A stretch of DNA of 64,000 nt from Gossypium raimondii (GCF_025698545.1 NC_068569.1:10540001-10604000); one strand, 5' to 3'; shown: positions 24,833-36,900, counted from the stretch's first letter. Translations and numbers: made by a program. The notes: generated by a model not told the origin, from the letters alone.

Positions 24833-27070
24833 TTGTCAGAATATCCAGGGCCACCATAAAAGAAATGGGTACCAAAGTTGTTGAGGTTTCCCATTTGTAA
24901 ATCATAGCGTTCAGGATTTGTCACATTTGGAAGAACATTTTCAGCATCTTTTATAGCTCCAGACTCATTCATGTACCTAATGATTCCGAAATAACTTGCT
25001 CTCTTAAAGCCTTAATGGAAAATGGCCGCTTCCCTTTTGAGTAGAGGTGTGAGGGCCTAGTAATCTGTAATTAACAATCTCCCCACCCCAAGTTATTCCT
25101 CTGTCAGATAATCTGTTGAAGATTGAACCTGGCCAGTAACCTAAATCTATTTCCTGTATCCTCAGCCACTAGTTTCCACTTTGGTTGTCCTGAAACGTTT
25201 TCCATTGGGTCATTTTATGTTTGGAAATGACTAATCTAACGAAAAACAACTTTCGACCTAAAAAAACTGAGTAAACAGCAATAGCCTTGAACAAGAAAAT
25301 GTGTTTTACCTAGTGTATATAAATGCTCATCTCAATTTGCTCGCCTGCATAAGTGGAAACAGGTTCTATCTTCCCACCAAGACCCTACTTATTGCTGGTT
25401 TGCACAAATCCAGGACATTCAAGGTTATAGCAACCGGTTCTTTGATAGCCATCACTCTAAACATTCCCAAACAATATGAACCGTGATAGTTTGATCATTT
25501 AACAAGATGTTCGAGGTACACACAGGAGGAATCAAGTAAACTTACTGTCCAATGTGATTATAGTAAGTTAATAAGCCAGGCCAAAGTGATTCAAAACAAG
25601 GGAAGGGTTATGATATGAATGAGAAATTTTCCATGGGAAAAAAACTCACCTGCCATCCAGCTTCCATGGTGTTTACTTCATCTCTCTGGCCACCAAACCC
25701 AAATTTGTGTAAAGCTAAACTCGTTATTAAATGTCGCTGGTTTTAATAGTGTTAAAAGTAATATGTTTTAACCTCGTTATAAACGTGTTTTTGGGTAATT
25801 ATTTAATGTTAATTGTAAATTTTATGCTCCTAATATTTTAAATTCATGTTTTAATGCTTAAGAAAGCACTTGGAAGTAAAAGGAATGAAAAACAAGCGAA
25901 AACTGGGGTGTTAGAGCAAGCTACAAAAGCCACACGGGCTAAGCCATTCCACACGTCTAGACCTTACAAGCGTGTGGTAGGCTATGTCGGTTTCATGGGA
26001 TTTCACCCCGAATTGTGAAAAATCGCGATTTTTAGGTTGTTTGGACATTCTAAGGCGTATATATGACAAAAACAAGAAGATAGGAGAGAGTCGTCAGAGA
26101 ATATTCAAGAAAATAACTCAAAAAGTACCATTGAAACTGACTTTAAAACAGATTTCCGTCAAGATTGAAGATTCTTAATTGATTTCTTAGGAAGTTATAA
26201 TGAATTTCTTTTTTTTGATTATACTGTATATTAGATGTTTTATTTTCAAGCATGAACTAATTTTTTAAATACCTAGGAGAGATAGACTCTATGATGGATT
26301 ATGTCGTTTAATTTTTATTTTATGCAATAAATATTTAGCTTCTTGTTCTCGATTATGTGTGCTTAATTCTTGATTTGATATTTCTAAATTATTTATTCGT
26401 GTTTGATGTGCTTAAATCGGAGGTTGAATCGATCCTATTTAAGAGTAAATATTACTTACTTGAGTGGAGTTGCATGCAATCCTAAAAATATGATGATATA
26501 AATCTATTGAATTAGGGTCAAATCTAATAGGGGAATCCATAGCAGAGTTAATGCGATAATAGAAGTTTTAATTAGAAAGAAAATTTAATTGATCAAAGTC
26601 AATTGTTCTTATGCTCGAAAGAGATATTAGTATAATTTAAAGATTTCTACTGATTAAGATACTAAGTAAAAAATTGTGTAATTTAGATTGATAGTGATGA
26701 TGAAATCTAGGAGAATTTTTAATTGGGGTATTGTTTTCCTTTTTGGTTGTTAATTGATTAATTTCGTGTTTTGTTCTTTATCGTGTTCGCTAGTTAATTA
26801 ATTTAGTTAATTTTAATTTTAATCAATCATTCGAATTATTCGATTAAATGATAAAAATACGGTAATTATTAACATTTTTAACTTTCGTTGGAATGATATT
26901 TTACTCACCATACTTATACTATTAATTAATAAGTGAATTTATCTTAATTAAATTTTTAATCAATTTCGCGAGTTAAGTCTTGCACGTGCTCCAAAATAGT
27001 TGCCATCGGTCACAAAAACTTGAGCATACCCAATCATTATGTTCATTCTTGTATTAATCATATCTCAGAG
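24833..27070 (-). pseudogene. Neprosin-family (DUF239) gene, broken
   Basis: Minus-strand pieces give the neprosin domain in order. An N-side piece (26,972-27,060) reads GYAQVFVTDGNYFGARARLN. The next (25,630-25,750) reads PATFNNEFSFTQIWV and DEVNTMEAGWQ, followed by a GTGAGT donor. Then come TGCYNLECPGFVQTSNK and EPVSTYAGEQIEMSIY (25,320-25,430), YWPGSIFN and LSDRGITWGGEIVN (25,070-25,160), SGHFP, and YFGIIRYMNESG to HFFYGGPGYSDKCL with a stop at 24833. Neprosins are secreted glutamic-type prolyl endopeptidases. Family members start with a signal peptide and activation peptide, and I could not find either here. The gene is broken by an in-frame stop after TSNK, frame changes near QIWV and after HFP, and a 1.2-kb insertion. 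It runs convergent to ELF3. Confidence 0.85.
25756..26971. mobile_element. 1.2-kb insertion inside the neprosin pseudogene, class uncertain
   Basis: The neprosin reading frame is interrupted here. The sequence on both sides is GTTAA (25751-25755 and 26972-26976), consistent with a 5-bp target-site duplication, and the homology resumes at the matching codon. The inside is AT-rich and non-coding, with a patch around 25,930-25,985 (CACACGGGCTAAGCC, GCGTGTGG) that recalls plant gypsy LTRs. The ends are not TG...CA and no terminal inverted repeats were found, so the class is unclear. It is probably a retroelement fossil. Confidence 0.55.
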
Positions 27071-27235
27071 ACTTTTTTTTTTTTAGTTTTGTAGGGAATG
27101 AAATAAAAGAGCAAGTAAATTTTGAAAAGCTACCTCATGATTTTGGAGAATATTAGCGTCAAGCTATTTAATGTAGGATGTGGAGAAGTCAAAACCAGTG
27201 CATTACCGACTGGAATTTTGGTTTTATCTAAAGTA

Positions 27236-27391
27236 AGCAAAGTTCGAGGAAAAACAAAGGCAAACACTATCAAAGCTAAAAAGTAAAACCCCAAACGGAT
27301 ACTCAACATTTCCAGCAAAGTTCGAGGAAAAACTAAGGCAAACACTACCAAACCTAAAAAGTAAAACCCCAAACGGATACTCAACATTTCC
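27236..27391. repeat. 78-bp tandem duplication upstream of the resistance gene
   Basis: Two adjacent copies, 27236-27313 and 27314-27391, begin AGCAAAGTTCGAGGAAAAAC and AGCAAAGTTCGAGGAAAAAC, and both end in CCAAACGGATACTCAACATT plus TCC. They differ at only a few positions. The second copy ends 40 bases before the ATG of the CC-NBS-LRR gene, so the duplication lies in its core promoter or 5' leader. Confidence 0.92.
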
Positions 27392-27431
27392 ATCCAAACC
27401 AACCATTTCTCTAGTTTCTGATCCCAAAGCC

Positions 27432-30284
27432 ATGGCCGATGCACTTGTTTCAGCAGTTTTGCAGCAGCTAACAGCCGTTGTTTACCGAGACATTGAGAAA
27501 GAGGTGACCCTTGTTGTGGATGTAAGGAAAGAAGCCCAGAAGCTGAAAACAACTCTCCAGACTCTCCAAGCAGTGTTGATGGATGCGGAGAAACGGCAAG
27601 TTAAGGAGGCAGCTGTTAAACTCTGGTTGGAAAAGCTTAAAGCCACCTCATATGACATGGATGATCTGATTGATGACTGGAACACCTTTGTTCTTAAATT
27701 CCAAGTTCCAAACAACAAGGTTTGTTTTTGTATGCCATCCCCGTGCTTTTTTTTCCGCAAAATTGTTCTTCATCATGATTTCGCTGTCAACATAAGGGAT
27801 TTGAATAAAAGATTCCAAGCGATTGCCATAGAAAAAGATATGTTCAGTTTTGAATTAAATAGGGGCAGTGGAGAACCTGAGCGGCCAGTTACTACCTCGT
27901 TTATAGATGTGTCCGAAATTTATGGTAGAGACCAAGAAAAGAATGCTATAATTCGTACGTTGCTCTTCGAAAATAGTCAACAACAAGGCCTTCCTATCAT
28001 CTCTGTGGTTGGAATGGGAGGGATCGGGAAAACAACTCTTGCCCAATTAGCCTACAATGACCAGGAGGTGAAAGCATTCTTTGAGAAAAGAATATGGGTG
28101 TGCGTCTCGGATCCTTTTGATGAGATTAGAGTTGCCAAAGCCATTCTTGAAGCTTTAACCGGAGAGGCCCCCAGTGTGGCTGAACTAGAGAGTTTGTTAC
28201 AGAAGATACATCTATCAATCGAGAGGAAGAAGTTCCTTCTCGTTTTGGATGATGTGTGGACCGAAGATCCCACGAAGTGGGAATCATTGAAACACTCTCT
28301 CAAGTGCGTAACTCCGGGAAGCAAGGTCTTGATCACCACACGTAAGGAGAATGTTGCGAAAATCATGGAGAGCACGATGCTGTTCCCGTTGGGGCAACTG
28401 TATGAGGAGGAATGTTGGTCATTGTTCAGTCAGGTTGCATTATTCGGAAGACCTGGTGGGGACCGCAAAGGTTTGGAGGAAATTGGAAAGAAGATAGCAA
28501 AAAAATGCAAGGGCTTGCCGCTTGCTGCAAAGGTTCTTGGGGGACTCTTACGGTTCAAAAAGTCCAAAGAACAGTGGCAGAGTGTGTTGGACAGCGAGCT
28601 ATGGGAACTTGAAGAAGTAGAGAAAGGTCTTTTCCCTCCCCTGTTATTGAGCTACTATGATTTGCCTTCAACCTTGAGGCAGTGCTTTGCATATTGTGCG
28701 CTGTTTATAAAAGATTCAGTGATAGAGAAAGATAAGTTGATCAAATTGTGGATGGCCCAAGGTTTCTTCAGGGGAATGTTACATAAAGAGATGGAGCTCA
28801 TTGGTGAAGAATGCTTTGATGACTTAGCCATGCGCTCCTTCTTTCAAGACTTCCAAAAAGATGAAAACAACAACAGTGTCATGAAATGCAAAATGCATGA
28901 TATAGTGCACGATTTTGCACAGTTTTTGACCAAAAATGAATGTCTTATGCTGGCAATGGAAGTTGTAAAAGAGCCTTCAAGGATAGACTCTTACAATGGA
29001 AATCTTCGTCATCTGGTTATGGTGCTTGAGAAGGAGAGTCCATTTCCTTCTTACATTTACAACGTTGAAAGGCTTCGTAGCCTCTTAATCAAGTCATATA
29101 ACAAAAACAGTTCGATCAGCAGAGCTTTGCCTAAGTTATTTGATCAATTGAAATGCCTAAGGAGTTTGGACTTGAGTTGGGGTTCGATTAAAGAATTACC
29201 AAAAGAGATAGTGAAATTGATAAATTTGAGATACCTGAAGCTCAGCAATAACCATGATCTGCTAGAATCGCCAGAAACCTTGTGTGATTTGTATAATCTA
29301 CAGACTTTAGACCTAACGCGGTGTCGAAGACTTCAAAAACTCCCTTCTGGGATTGGAAAGCTTCTGAATTTGAGGCACCTTGATAATTGGGAGACGTTCG
29401 GGTTGAGATCCATGCCTAAAGGAATGCGAAGACTAACATGCCTTCGGTCATTAAAGGAGGTAGTGGTGAGTGATGGTTGCAATGGCAACAAAACATTTAC
29501 CCTTGGAGATTTGGCCAACTTGAGTTACCTTCGAGGGGATTTAAAGATACAAGGATTGGGAAATGCAGGAGATGTGACTGAGGGTAGAAAAGCAAAACTG
29601 CATAACAAGAAAGACCTCTTCGGTTTGACTCTGAACTTTGATTCCAGTACTGCGAGAATGTGTCTCGAAGATATGATTCTTGAAGCCTTACAGCCACCTG
29701 GTAACGTGGAAAGGTTAGAGATAAGGTGCTTCAATGGACCCATCTTGTTCCCCAGTTGGCTGAACTCATCAGCATTGGCCCAGCTGAGGCATTTAACACT
29801 CGGCAATTGCAGAAACTGGACTCTTTTGCCTCCCTTAGGAGAACTGCCTTCCTTAGAATCACTCCAAATATCAAACATGAACGGAGTGAAGAAAGTGGGG
29901 GAGGAATTTCTGGGATTAAGAAAAGAAGAGGGGCAAACATCAACTCCTTCATCTTCATCACCTATGATTGCCTTCCCAAATTTGAAATCTCTTCGCTTCT
30001 CAAACATGGTAAAGTGGAAACACTGGATTAATTGTGAAATCCCATCTACAGGAGTTGCAGAAATGGATAACGCAATCATGCCACAGCTTCAGTCCTTGGA
30101 CCTTCAGAGTTGCGGGAAGTTAAAGGCTTTGCCGCACTACCTTCTTGGATTGACAAGCCTAAAGGAACTGAGCGTTGATTGGTGCCCTGTTCTTGCAGAA
30201 TACTGCCAAAAAGAGTGGCCCAACATCTCTCGCATTCCGAACATCAGACTCGATGGTGTTTATGTTCAAAGAAGTAGCCATTGA
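27432..30284 (+). CDS. CC-NBS-LRR disease resistance protein (RGA-like)
   Basis: A single uninterrupted frame of 950 codons, normal for the RGA/RPM1-type CNL class. These are cytosolic immune receptors that sense pathogen effectors and signal cell death after ATP exchange. An Rx-type coiled coil covers residues 1-130, with the EDVID-like motif YDMDDLIDDW at about 74-83. The NB-ARC domain has the P-loop GMGGIGKTT (194-202), kinase-2 LLVLDDVW (269-276), RNBS-B SKVLITTR (297-304), GLPLA (361-365), RNBS-D QCFAYC (417-422) and MHD (488-490). LRRs start near residue 560 and run to the C-terminus, with LDLSWGSIKELPKEI and similar repeats. All nucleotide-binding motifs look intact, so it is probably functional. 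The ATG at 27432 is the family start (MADALVSAVL). No intron is needed. Its nearest homologue cannot be named without a search. Confidence 0.95.
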   Translation: MADALVSAVLQQLTAVVYRDIEKEVTLVVDVRKEAQKLKTTLQTLQAVLMDAEKRQVKEAAVKLWLEKLKATSYDMDDLIDDWNTFVLKFQVPNNKVCFCMPSPCFFFRKIVLHHDFAVNIRDLNKRFQAIAIEKDMFSFELNRGSGEPERPVTTSFIDVSEIYGRDQEKNAIIRTLLFENSQQQGLPIISVVGMGGIGKTTLAQLAYNDQEVKAFFEKRIWVCVSDPFDEIRVAKAILEALTGEAPSVAELESLLQKIHLSIERKKFLLVLDDVWTEDPTKWESLKHSLKCVTPGSKVLITTRKENVAKIMESTMLFPLGQLYEEECWSLFSQVALFGRPGGDRKGLEEIGKKIAKKCKGLPLAAKVLGGLLRFKKSKEQWQSVLDSELWELEEVEKGLFPPLLLSYYDLPSTLRQCFAYCALFIKDSVIEKDKLIKLWMAQGFFRGMLHKEMELIGEECFDDLAMRSFFQDFQKDENNNSVMKCKMHDIVHDFAQFLTKNECLMLAMEVVKEPSRIDSYNGNLRHLVMVLEKESPFPSYIYNVERLRSLLIKSYNKNSSISRALPKLFDQLKCLRSLDLSWGSIKELPKEIVKLINLRYLKLSNNHDLLESPETLCDLYNLQTLDLTRCRRLQKLPSGIGKLLNLRHLDNWETFGLRSMPKGMRRLTCLRSLKEVVVSDGCNGNKTFTLGDLANLSYLRGDLKIQGLGNAGDVTEGRKAKLHNKKDLFGLTLNFDSSTARMCLEDMILEALQPPGNVERLEIRCFNGPILFPSWLNSSALAQLRHLTLGNCRNWTLLPPLGELPSLESLQISNMNGVKKVGEEFLGLRKEEGQTSTPSSSSPMIAFPNLKSLRFSNMVKWKHWINCEIPSTGVAEMDNAIMPQLQSLDLQSCGKLKALPHYLLGLTSLKELSVDWCPVLAEYCQKEWPNISRIPNIRLDGVYVQRSSH

Positions 30285-30520
30285 ACTTCTTCTCAGGATT
30301 CAGGATATAATATTTTCCAACTATTGAACTGGTATGATTCGTTCATTACTGCTTTTGATTTTTTTTGCTCCAATTTATGCGACTTTCTTGAAGCTCCTTT
30401 TCCGGGTATTACCAACTGAATTGGTACAATGATCATATAGTTTACACACTTTATTTTTTAGATGGCAACTCGTTATTTGGAGCACTGATGTTGATGAACT
30501 TGAATGAAGAAGGTTGTATC
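30285..30520. other. 3' region of the CC-NBS-LRR gene
   Basis: Probable 3' untranslated region between the resistance gene and the convergent hydrolase pseudogene. No separate feature was recognised. Confidence 0.4.
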
Positions 30521-31725
30521 CTAAGCAGCATTATTAAAAGTGTCAATCCCATTGCGGATCCTCATAGCCAATGATGCATGAAATGCAGCACCATAAGGAA
30601 GAACATCTTCATTGATCATAAGGTAGGGAGAGTAGACTGTTACGAGCAGCGGTTTGGTCACATCTTGCACACCAGGCATGAAGAATGATACGCTGGAATT
30701 TCCTCTTGGTAAAATGCAAAATCCTCGGATCCCATCACTGGCTGCATGTCTATAACTTTGTCAGCACCAAGCATATCCCCTGCAACTTCCCAGAAGTGCT
30801 TGTGCAAGTCCTTGTTGTTTACAGTTGGAGGGAAATCGGTAGCTGGATTCTCTTTTTAATTGAAATCAGCAGTTGCATTGCACCTATATGCAGTGGCTCT
30901 AAGTAGTATTATCTTCAAAATACAGGAAATCTAGAAAATGGTAACTTGTGAACCTCTTTCAAAACCTTTAGTTGGTTACAAGGCTTTTCTTTTCTTTAAC
31001 TTTGGTGACTTAAAAAATGAATTGCTGATCGATTTGCGAAATGGCTCATAAAACGTCCAACTTATATACCTCCTGGATTCGCTGCTTAAGTTGTGCTAAA
31101 TTTTCTTCTGAAAATGCTCGGAAAGTCCCACCGATTGTGACTGAATCTGGAATGACATTCAAAGCACCATTCCCTTGCAATTTTCCATGCTTTGTTAAGT
31201 TTCACAAAATTCCAACATTGTGCGAGTGTGCTGAGACGTAGAATGTCAATAGAAAGGAATAGTTCTTTGTGATATCTTTCTTAGCCCTTTAATATGCACA
31301 AGTAGCAAAGGATAGAATGAAGTAATGGAAGAACAAAAAAAAAAAAGAATGGGAAAACATCAGGATGTTCCAGGGTTTAACTTGAATCATGCTTGCTGGT
31401 TTGCAAAAACCAAGTTCATACCAGCATCATTGTTAAACATGCTAAAGTAATAGAAATTCAATGGAGGAATGAAATATTAAGCTCAAAGACATACAGCAGC
31501 AGTCGTTAAAAAGCAGACAATAAAATTACTTAAACCTGCATAGCCAGAGCATCCATGTCCACCCTTATAGCAACAAAAGGAGGTTTACCACTCCCGACGA
31601 AGCCAACAATGCCAGTAACCCTCATATCCCAATTCAGATTTCTCAAGTACCTTCCTCCTAATACCCCCATCCAATCAATCAAAAAGCTCAAGAAACTTGT
31701 TGGGGATTTCAGAGAACTAATTCGA
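30521..31725 (-). pseudogene. IAA-amino-acid hydrolase (ILR1/ILL-like) pseudogene
   Basis: Intact relatives are ER-located M20-family metallopeptidases that release auxin from amino-acid conjugates. Minus-strand remnants are GGIRRKVLEKSELGYE (about 31,640-31,690), VTGIVGFVGSGKPPFVAIRV with DMDALAMQ (about 31,545-31,635), GNGALNVIPDSVTIGGTFRA (about 31,075-31,200), and a C-terminal stretch with FPPTVNNKDLHKHFW, MQPVMGSEDFAFYQEEIPA and INEDVLPYGAAFHASLAMRI, ending at a stop at 30521. The metal-binding HACGHD region and the exons around it are missing. The first two blocks are joined by a deletion with a frame change, and further stops and frame changes follow. It cannot encode an active enzyme. 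Confidence 0.88.
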
Positions 31726-33230
31726 TGAGTTCAATGAAGAACATGAAAATACAACTGTTGGATACCAATTCACACATGCAGGAGGAGTTTCGGTAATTAA
31801 AAATGAGACGAAAAAAAAAGGATCCTTTTTGAGAAGGGATTGAAGAAGGAGATGTTAAATCTATTGGAATCCATGATTAAAACACAGACCTCCGCGAATG
31901 AATCTTCCGATGCTACAAATTTCTCCTCTGCTACTGTTTCAAAGGGAGTAATTAGGCTTCGAAACGATAAAATCTCCTTTTCAATACAATTAAATTATTA
32001 AACCAATCCTTTGATTTAAAAAAAATAATTTATTAAACCAATTGAATCGAATCCAAAACATTATCAATCCGGAGTCCAGTGGACGAACGGTTTTCTTTAA
32101 TTGATAACATTTTTATAATTTATTATGTTTTAGATTTTTTTTTAAAAATTATATAATTCAAGATTAAATTGAAAAAAATTACGAAATGTAAGGATCAAAT
32201 ATTGTTTTATTTCTTAAAAAATTAAAAAATACAAAATCTATTTATCCAATATGATGCATAAATAAACGCTACCGCTATTATCAAAATAAAATAACCCCAC
32301 CCTAGGCCCAATTGTGAATGAACCATTGCGTTGACTCTTCTCGTAGCGGTTCTTGAAAGCTTTGGCTAAGCCAGGTAAAATTTCCACCATTCCCTGCTTT
32401 TCTTTTCCCTGTAAATTATGTTACTTTCTGTTTGATTCTCTTGTAAATTTTCCACCATTCTATGCTCTACCTTTTTCATGTCAGGACTTGCCGACCAACA
32501 AGTTACTACTGTTTCTTTGGATAAACCGGTATTATTCTCTCTTGATACTTACCACCTCCTCAATAAAAATCTTCTATCTGGTTTAACAAAACTAGCTTTA
32601 AAATAAACTATTTTTATGTCTGGTTTAGTAAGGCTGATTAATTCTGTTGCAATTAAAAAATTAGTTATCTTAGCATTCTTCAATCTAAATGGAAAATCAT
32701 GTAGCAATCTTAGAGCTCTCACTCTGATAGCAATTTGAGAATTTTCTCAATTACATAAATATGCAATTTTCAAGTGGATGATATATGTAGAAAAGCAGAA
32801 TTTAGCAAAGTGAACTGAGTTTTCGTTTTAGAACTAATCTGCAAGTGAACCTTAAGAACTTTTGATCATGCACATTTAAGTTCAACCATTGAGAACAGGC
32901 TCTCAAATTATACAAGAACTTCAGGTTCCATCCTGGGAAAATTTTTCCCTTTGGTAGTGTACTGAAATTTTATCTGTGCATTCATTCTTAGATCTTCTTG
33001 TTCATACTTCGGTTAATTTTGGCTCTTTCAATCAAATTTATTGTCCAAAGTTGGGAAGAAACTCCCTTCATCAATGTATGGCAACCTCCATGGATTCCTC
33101 GATAGCGGATCAATTTGTTTTTACATAGAATTGTTGTGCAGAAGCCTCTGAGGAAGAAACCATATGGAAAGAAAGAAAGAAAAAAAATAATTCCGTCACA
33201 GTGACTGAGAGAACAGAATTTGCTGATTGA
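31726..33230. other. Intergenic region and F-box gene leader
   Basis: AT-rich spacer to about 32,300, then a likely 5' leader of the F-box gene. A plausible leader exon ends CCAG at 32374 before a GTAAAA donor, and TTGTTGTGCAG at 33,131-33,141 could be the matching acceptor. Nothing else was recognised. Confidence 0.4.
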
Positions 33231-33422
33231 ATGTCACGATCCGGTTCTAAAAAAAAGCGAAAGAGAGAGGATTTAAACATCCTTAGTGGGAGTACTAGGC
33301 CTAGAAGGAAGGGAATCGAGATAGATACCGAGAACATGGAGCAAAGAGCTGACAGTGTGGATTATATCTCACAATTGCCTGATCATATTATCCATCAGAT
33401 CATGGGTCGCCTGCGTTGTAAC

Positions 33423-33914
33423 TGTTGAAGTTGGTCAGCATGAAGCCAACACTCGATTCCATACAGGCCATGAAGACCAAGCAAAGCTGGAACAGATGCA
33501 AGGGCTGCTGATGCAAGCTCATTTTGTTCATTTTGTTATATTTAGTTGATGAAATGAGTGTTAGTTCATTTCTAACTAAGTTAGCTTTCTGATTGATGTA
33601 ATTAGCTTATGTATGAGCTGTAAACACACTTTTGTATAAGTTTACAAGCTAAGATTTCAAGTTTCTATGTAATTAGTGGAGGTAGGTAATTTCTTGTTGA
33701 TTTTGACAAGCCTTATGCTTGAGTTATGTACTGGCTTCAAGCCATTGTTTTATGTATGAATCAAATCAGTTTTTGTTCATCAATTTTTCTCTCAAATTTC
33801 CCCAGCTTATTTTCTTCTTTCTTTAACTCGAAATTGTTTGTTTGCTCAGCAAGTTTCGAGGCTTACTCGACAAGATACTTGCTGAGTCTGCTTGATTCTA
33901 TTGTTGCACCAACA
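33423..33914 (+). repeat. 5' LTR of the copia element
   Basis: 492 bases, beginning TGTTGAAGTTGGTC and ending TTGCACCAACA. It is nearly identical to the 3' LTR. The differences I can see are all in the first 110 or so bases. Confidence 0.93.
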
Positions 33915-36900
33915 ATTGGTATCTAGAGCTTATTTCTTAAGGGACCTGTTATACAAATCCATGGCTTCATCAAGCTTTTCACCAGCTGCACCTCAAGTAT
34001 TCAATGGAGAAGGCTATCACATATGGGTGGTCAAAATGAAGACTTACCTGCAGGCTTATGATCTGTGGGAGGTGGTCAACTCAGATGTTGAACCAGAACC
34101 ACTTAGAGGCAATCCAACAGTGGCTCAGATCAGGCAGCATGCTGATGAGAGGACCAAAAGGCACAAGGCCATGTCTTGCATTCAGAACTCAGTGTCAGAT
34201 GTGATTTTCACAAGGATTATGGCCTGTGAATCACCAAAACAGGCCTGGGATAAGTTGCAAGAAGAGTTTCAAGGACAGAGAGGACAAAGCGAAGAATGAT
34301 TCTTGAATTTGAGGAGAGATTTGAGAATTTAAAGATGAAAGAAGAAGAAACTGTCAAGCAATATTCGGCGAATTATGGCGTGGTTAATAGCATCGAGCTC
34401 CTTGGAGAGCGGTTTAATGAAGCTAGGATAGTGGAGAAAGTAATAGCAACTCTGCTGAGAGGTATGAGGCAAAATCTCATCTCTCGAGGACTCAAGGATC
34501 ATCCACCATTTCCCGACCGAGTTGATCAATGCTCTATATGCTCAAGAGCGAGAGAGAGCAAGTAGACGGAAGAGCATCAAGAAGGTGCCTTTCAAGCAAG
34601 GACAAATCACGCCTACAAAGGCAAGAAGGCTGGAGAGACAAGCCAAAGAATGATGTTTGAGAAGAGAAGGTCAAACTTGCAAGCACTGCAGAAGGGTGGT
34701 CATCCGAAGAAAAATCTTGGTTCAATCCGGATCTTGTGTGTCAGCATTGTAAGAAGAAGGGTCATGTTGAGAGAGTTTGCAAGAGCAAGACCAAAACAAG
34801 ACTGAACCAGTCTCAACAGATGAAAGCTGAGGCTCGAGTAGCTAAGGAGGACAGTGACCAAGAGGAGCAAGTCTTTGCTGTGTCATGCTCAGCTGCTCAG
34901 GAAAGGCTCTCATCTGGTTGGCTCCTAGACAGTGGATGCACCAATCACATGACACCTGATGCTGCAATCTTCAAGTCTTTAGACAGAAACTGTAGAACCA
35001 AAGTCAAAATTGGTAATGGGCACTTTATTCAAGCTGAAGGCAAAGGTGATGTGCTGATATGCACTCCCACAGGTGCCAAAATGATCTCAAATGTGCTCCT
35101 GGTGCCTGAAATTGACAGAAACCTACTCAGCATAGCTCAATTGCTGGAGAAAGGTTACTCTGTGGTGTTCAAGGACAAGCAGTGCCAAATCAGTGATCCA
35201 AGTGGATCCAAACTGATGGCAGTCCCTATGGCTGATAAGAGCTTTGTGGTTGACTGGACAAAGAAGTCAGACATTGCCTACACAGCCACATCAGATGAAT
35301 CTAAGTTGTGGCATCAAAGGCTGGGACATGCCAACTTCAGATCGATGGCGAATGGTCGAGAAGACTGGTGAAAACTTCATCAACTCGGTGAACCATGATG
35401 ATGTGTGTGAAGTGTGTCACTAGGAAAAGCAGCCGATTGCCATTTCCATGAATCAAGCCCGGAGAGCCTCTGAAAACTCCAACTGGTGCACATGATGTGT
35501 GTGGCCCTATGAGGATCGAGTCACTAAGTGGAAACAGTACTTCATCTTGTTTGTTGATGATTTCTCTAGATATTGCTGGCTTTATTTCTTAAAACAGAAA
35601 TCAGAAGTGGCCACTGTGTTTTGGAAGTTTAAAATTGCTCTTTGAGACGAAGCAGTCAAAGTCAAGACCATAAGGTCGATAATGGGACCGAGTACACCTC
35701 ACTCGGTTCAAGCCTTCGTGATAAGGCGGGCATCAAACACCACTTACCAACACTTATACACCTCAACGAATGGTGTAAGTGAAAGGAAGAATAGGAGCTT
35801 AATGGATATGGCGGTGCTTAATGATTCGAAGAATCGCCTAAAGCACTATGGGCGTAAGCGATAACACTTGCAACATACATTCGAATAGACTTCCAACCAA
35901 GGCTTTGGATCGAAGACTCCATTCGAGGCTGGTTTGGCTTCAAGCCATCACCGGCTCATCTGAAGGTCTTTGGATGCATATGTTACACACATGTACCGCT
36001 TGTTAAAAGGGACAAATTGTCCGAAAGGGCTCGACACGGTCTTCGGTGGGCTACAAGACCTTTGTTAAGAAAGGCTATAGGATCTTGGATCCTTCAACAA
36101 ACAAAGTATCGATGGCGAGGATGTGGTATTTGATGAAAGGTCATGTTGGGCCGGGAAAGGCATGAACACGAGGAAGTTTCAAGAACTTACAACAAACCAA
36201 GTGAGCGAACAAAGTGTTCTGAAATGGACATTGATGATGAACCGGTCGGAGGAACAAGATCAATGACCGAGATTTATGAAAGGGCTCATATAGCCATAGT
36301 GAACCAAGTAACTTTGAAGAGGTGAAGCTCAAGAAGAGTGGAAGCGAGCAATGGTGAGGAGATCGGCATGATTGAGAAGAACCGGACACTGGAATTGGTT
36401 GAAAAGCCACCAAAAGGAAGGTGATTGGGGTGAAATGGGTGTACAAAGCCAAGCAAAATGTTGATGGTACCTTGAACAAACCGAAAGCAAGGTTGGTTGT
36501 CAAGGGTTCATCAGAGGTATGGCTTGGACTACACAGAGACCTTTGCACCAATGGCGTGCTCGACACCATCGATCATTGATTGCCTTAGCACCCAAATCGA
36601 ATGGAAAATTCATCAACTCGATGTGAAATCACCTTTCGAATGGTTTTTAGATGAAGACATCTATGTTGAACAACCACAAGGGTTTGAAATAGCCGGAGAG
36701 AGCATATGGTCTACAAATTGAAGAAGGCCCTATATGGCTTAAAACAGCTCCAAGGGCACAGTGCAGTGAGAATCGATGGCTACTTGACTGATCCGGGATT
36801 CAATCGAAGCAAGAGTGAGCCAACATCAGTATGTCAAGAAGCAAGGGACACAAACACAACTCATTGTGTCCCTATATGTTGATGACTTCTTGGTGACAGG

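Noticed and set aside
25756-26971. Insertion in the neprosin pseudogene called as a solo LTR with TG...CA ends
   Set aside because: The duplication GTTAA places the ends at non-TG/CA bases. No alternative pair of ends with matching duplications was found, so the class is left open.
27130-27552. A minus-strand open frame of 140 codons overlapping the start of the CC-NBS-LRR gene
   Set aside because: It exists because the 78-bp duplication repeats an open phase and because the gene's own coding strand constrains the other. It has no motif.
29525-30079. Long minus-strand open frame of 184 codons opposite the LRR region
   Set aside because: It is antisense to an intact resistance gene with clear LRR coding on the + strand.
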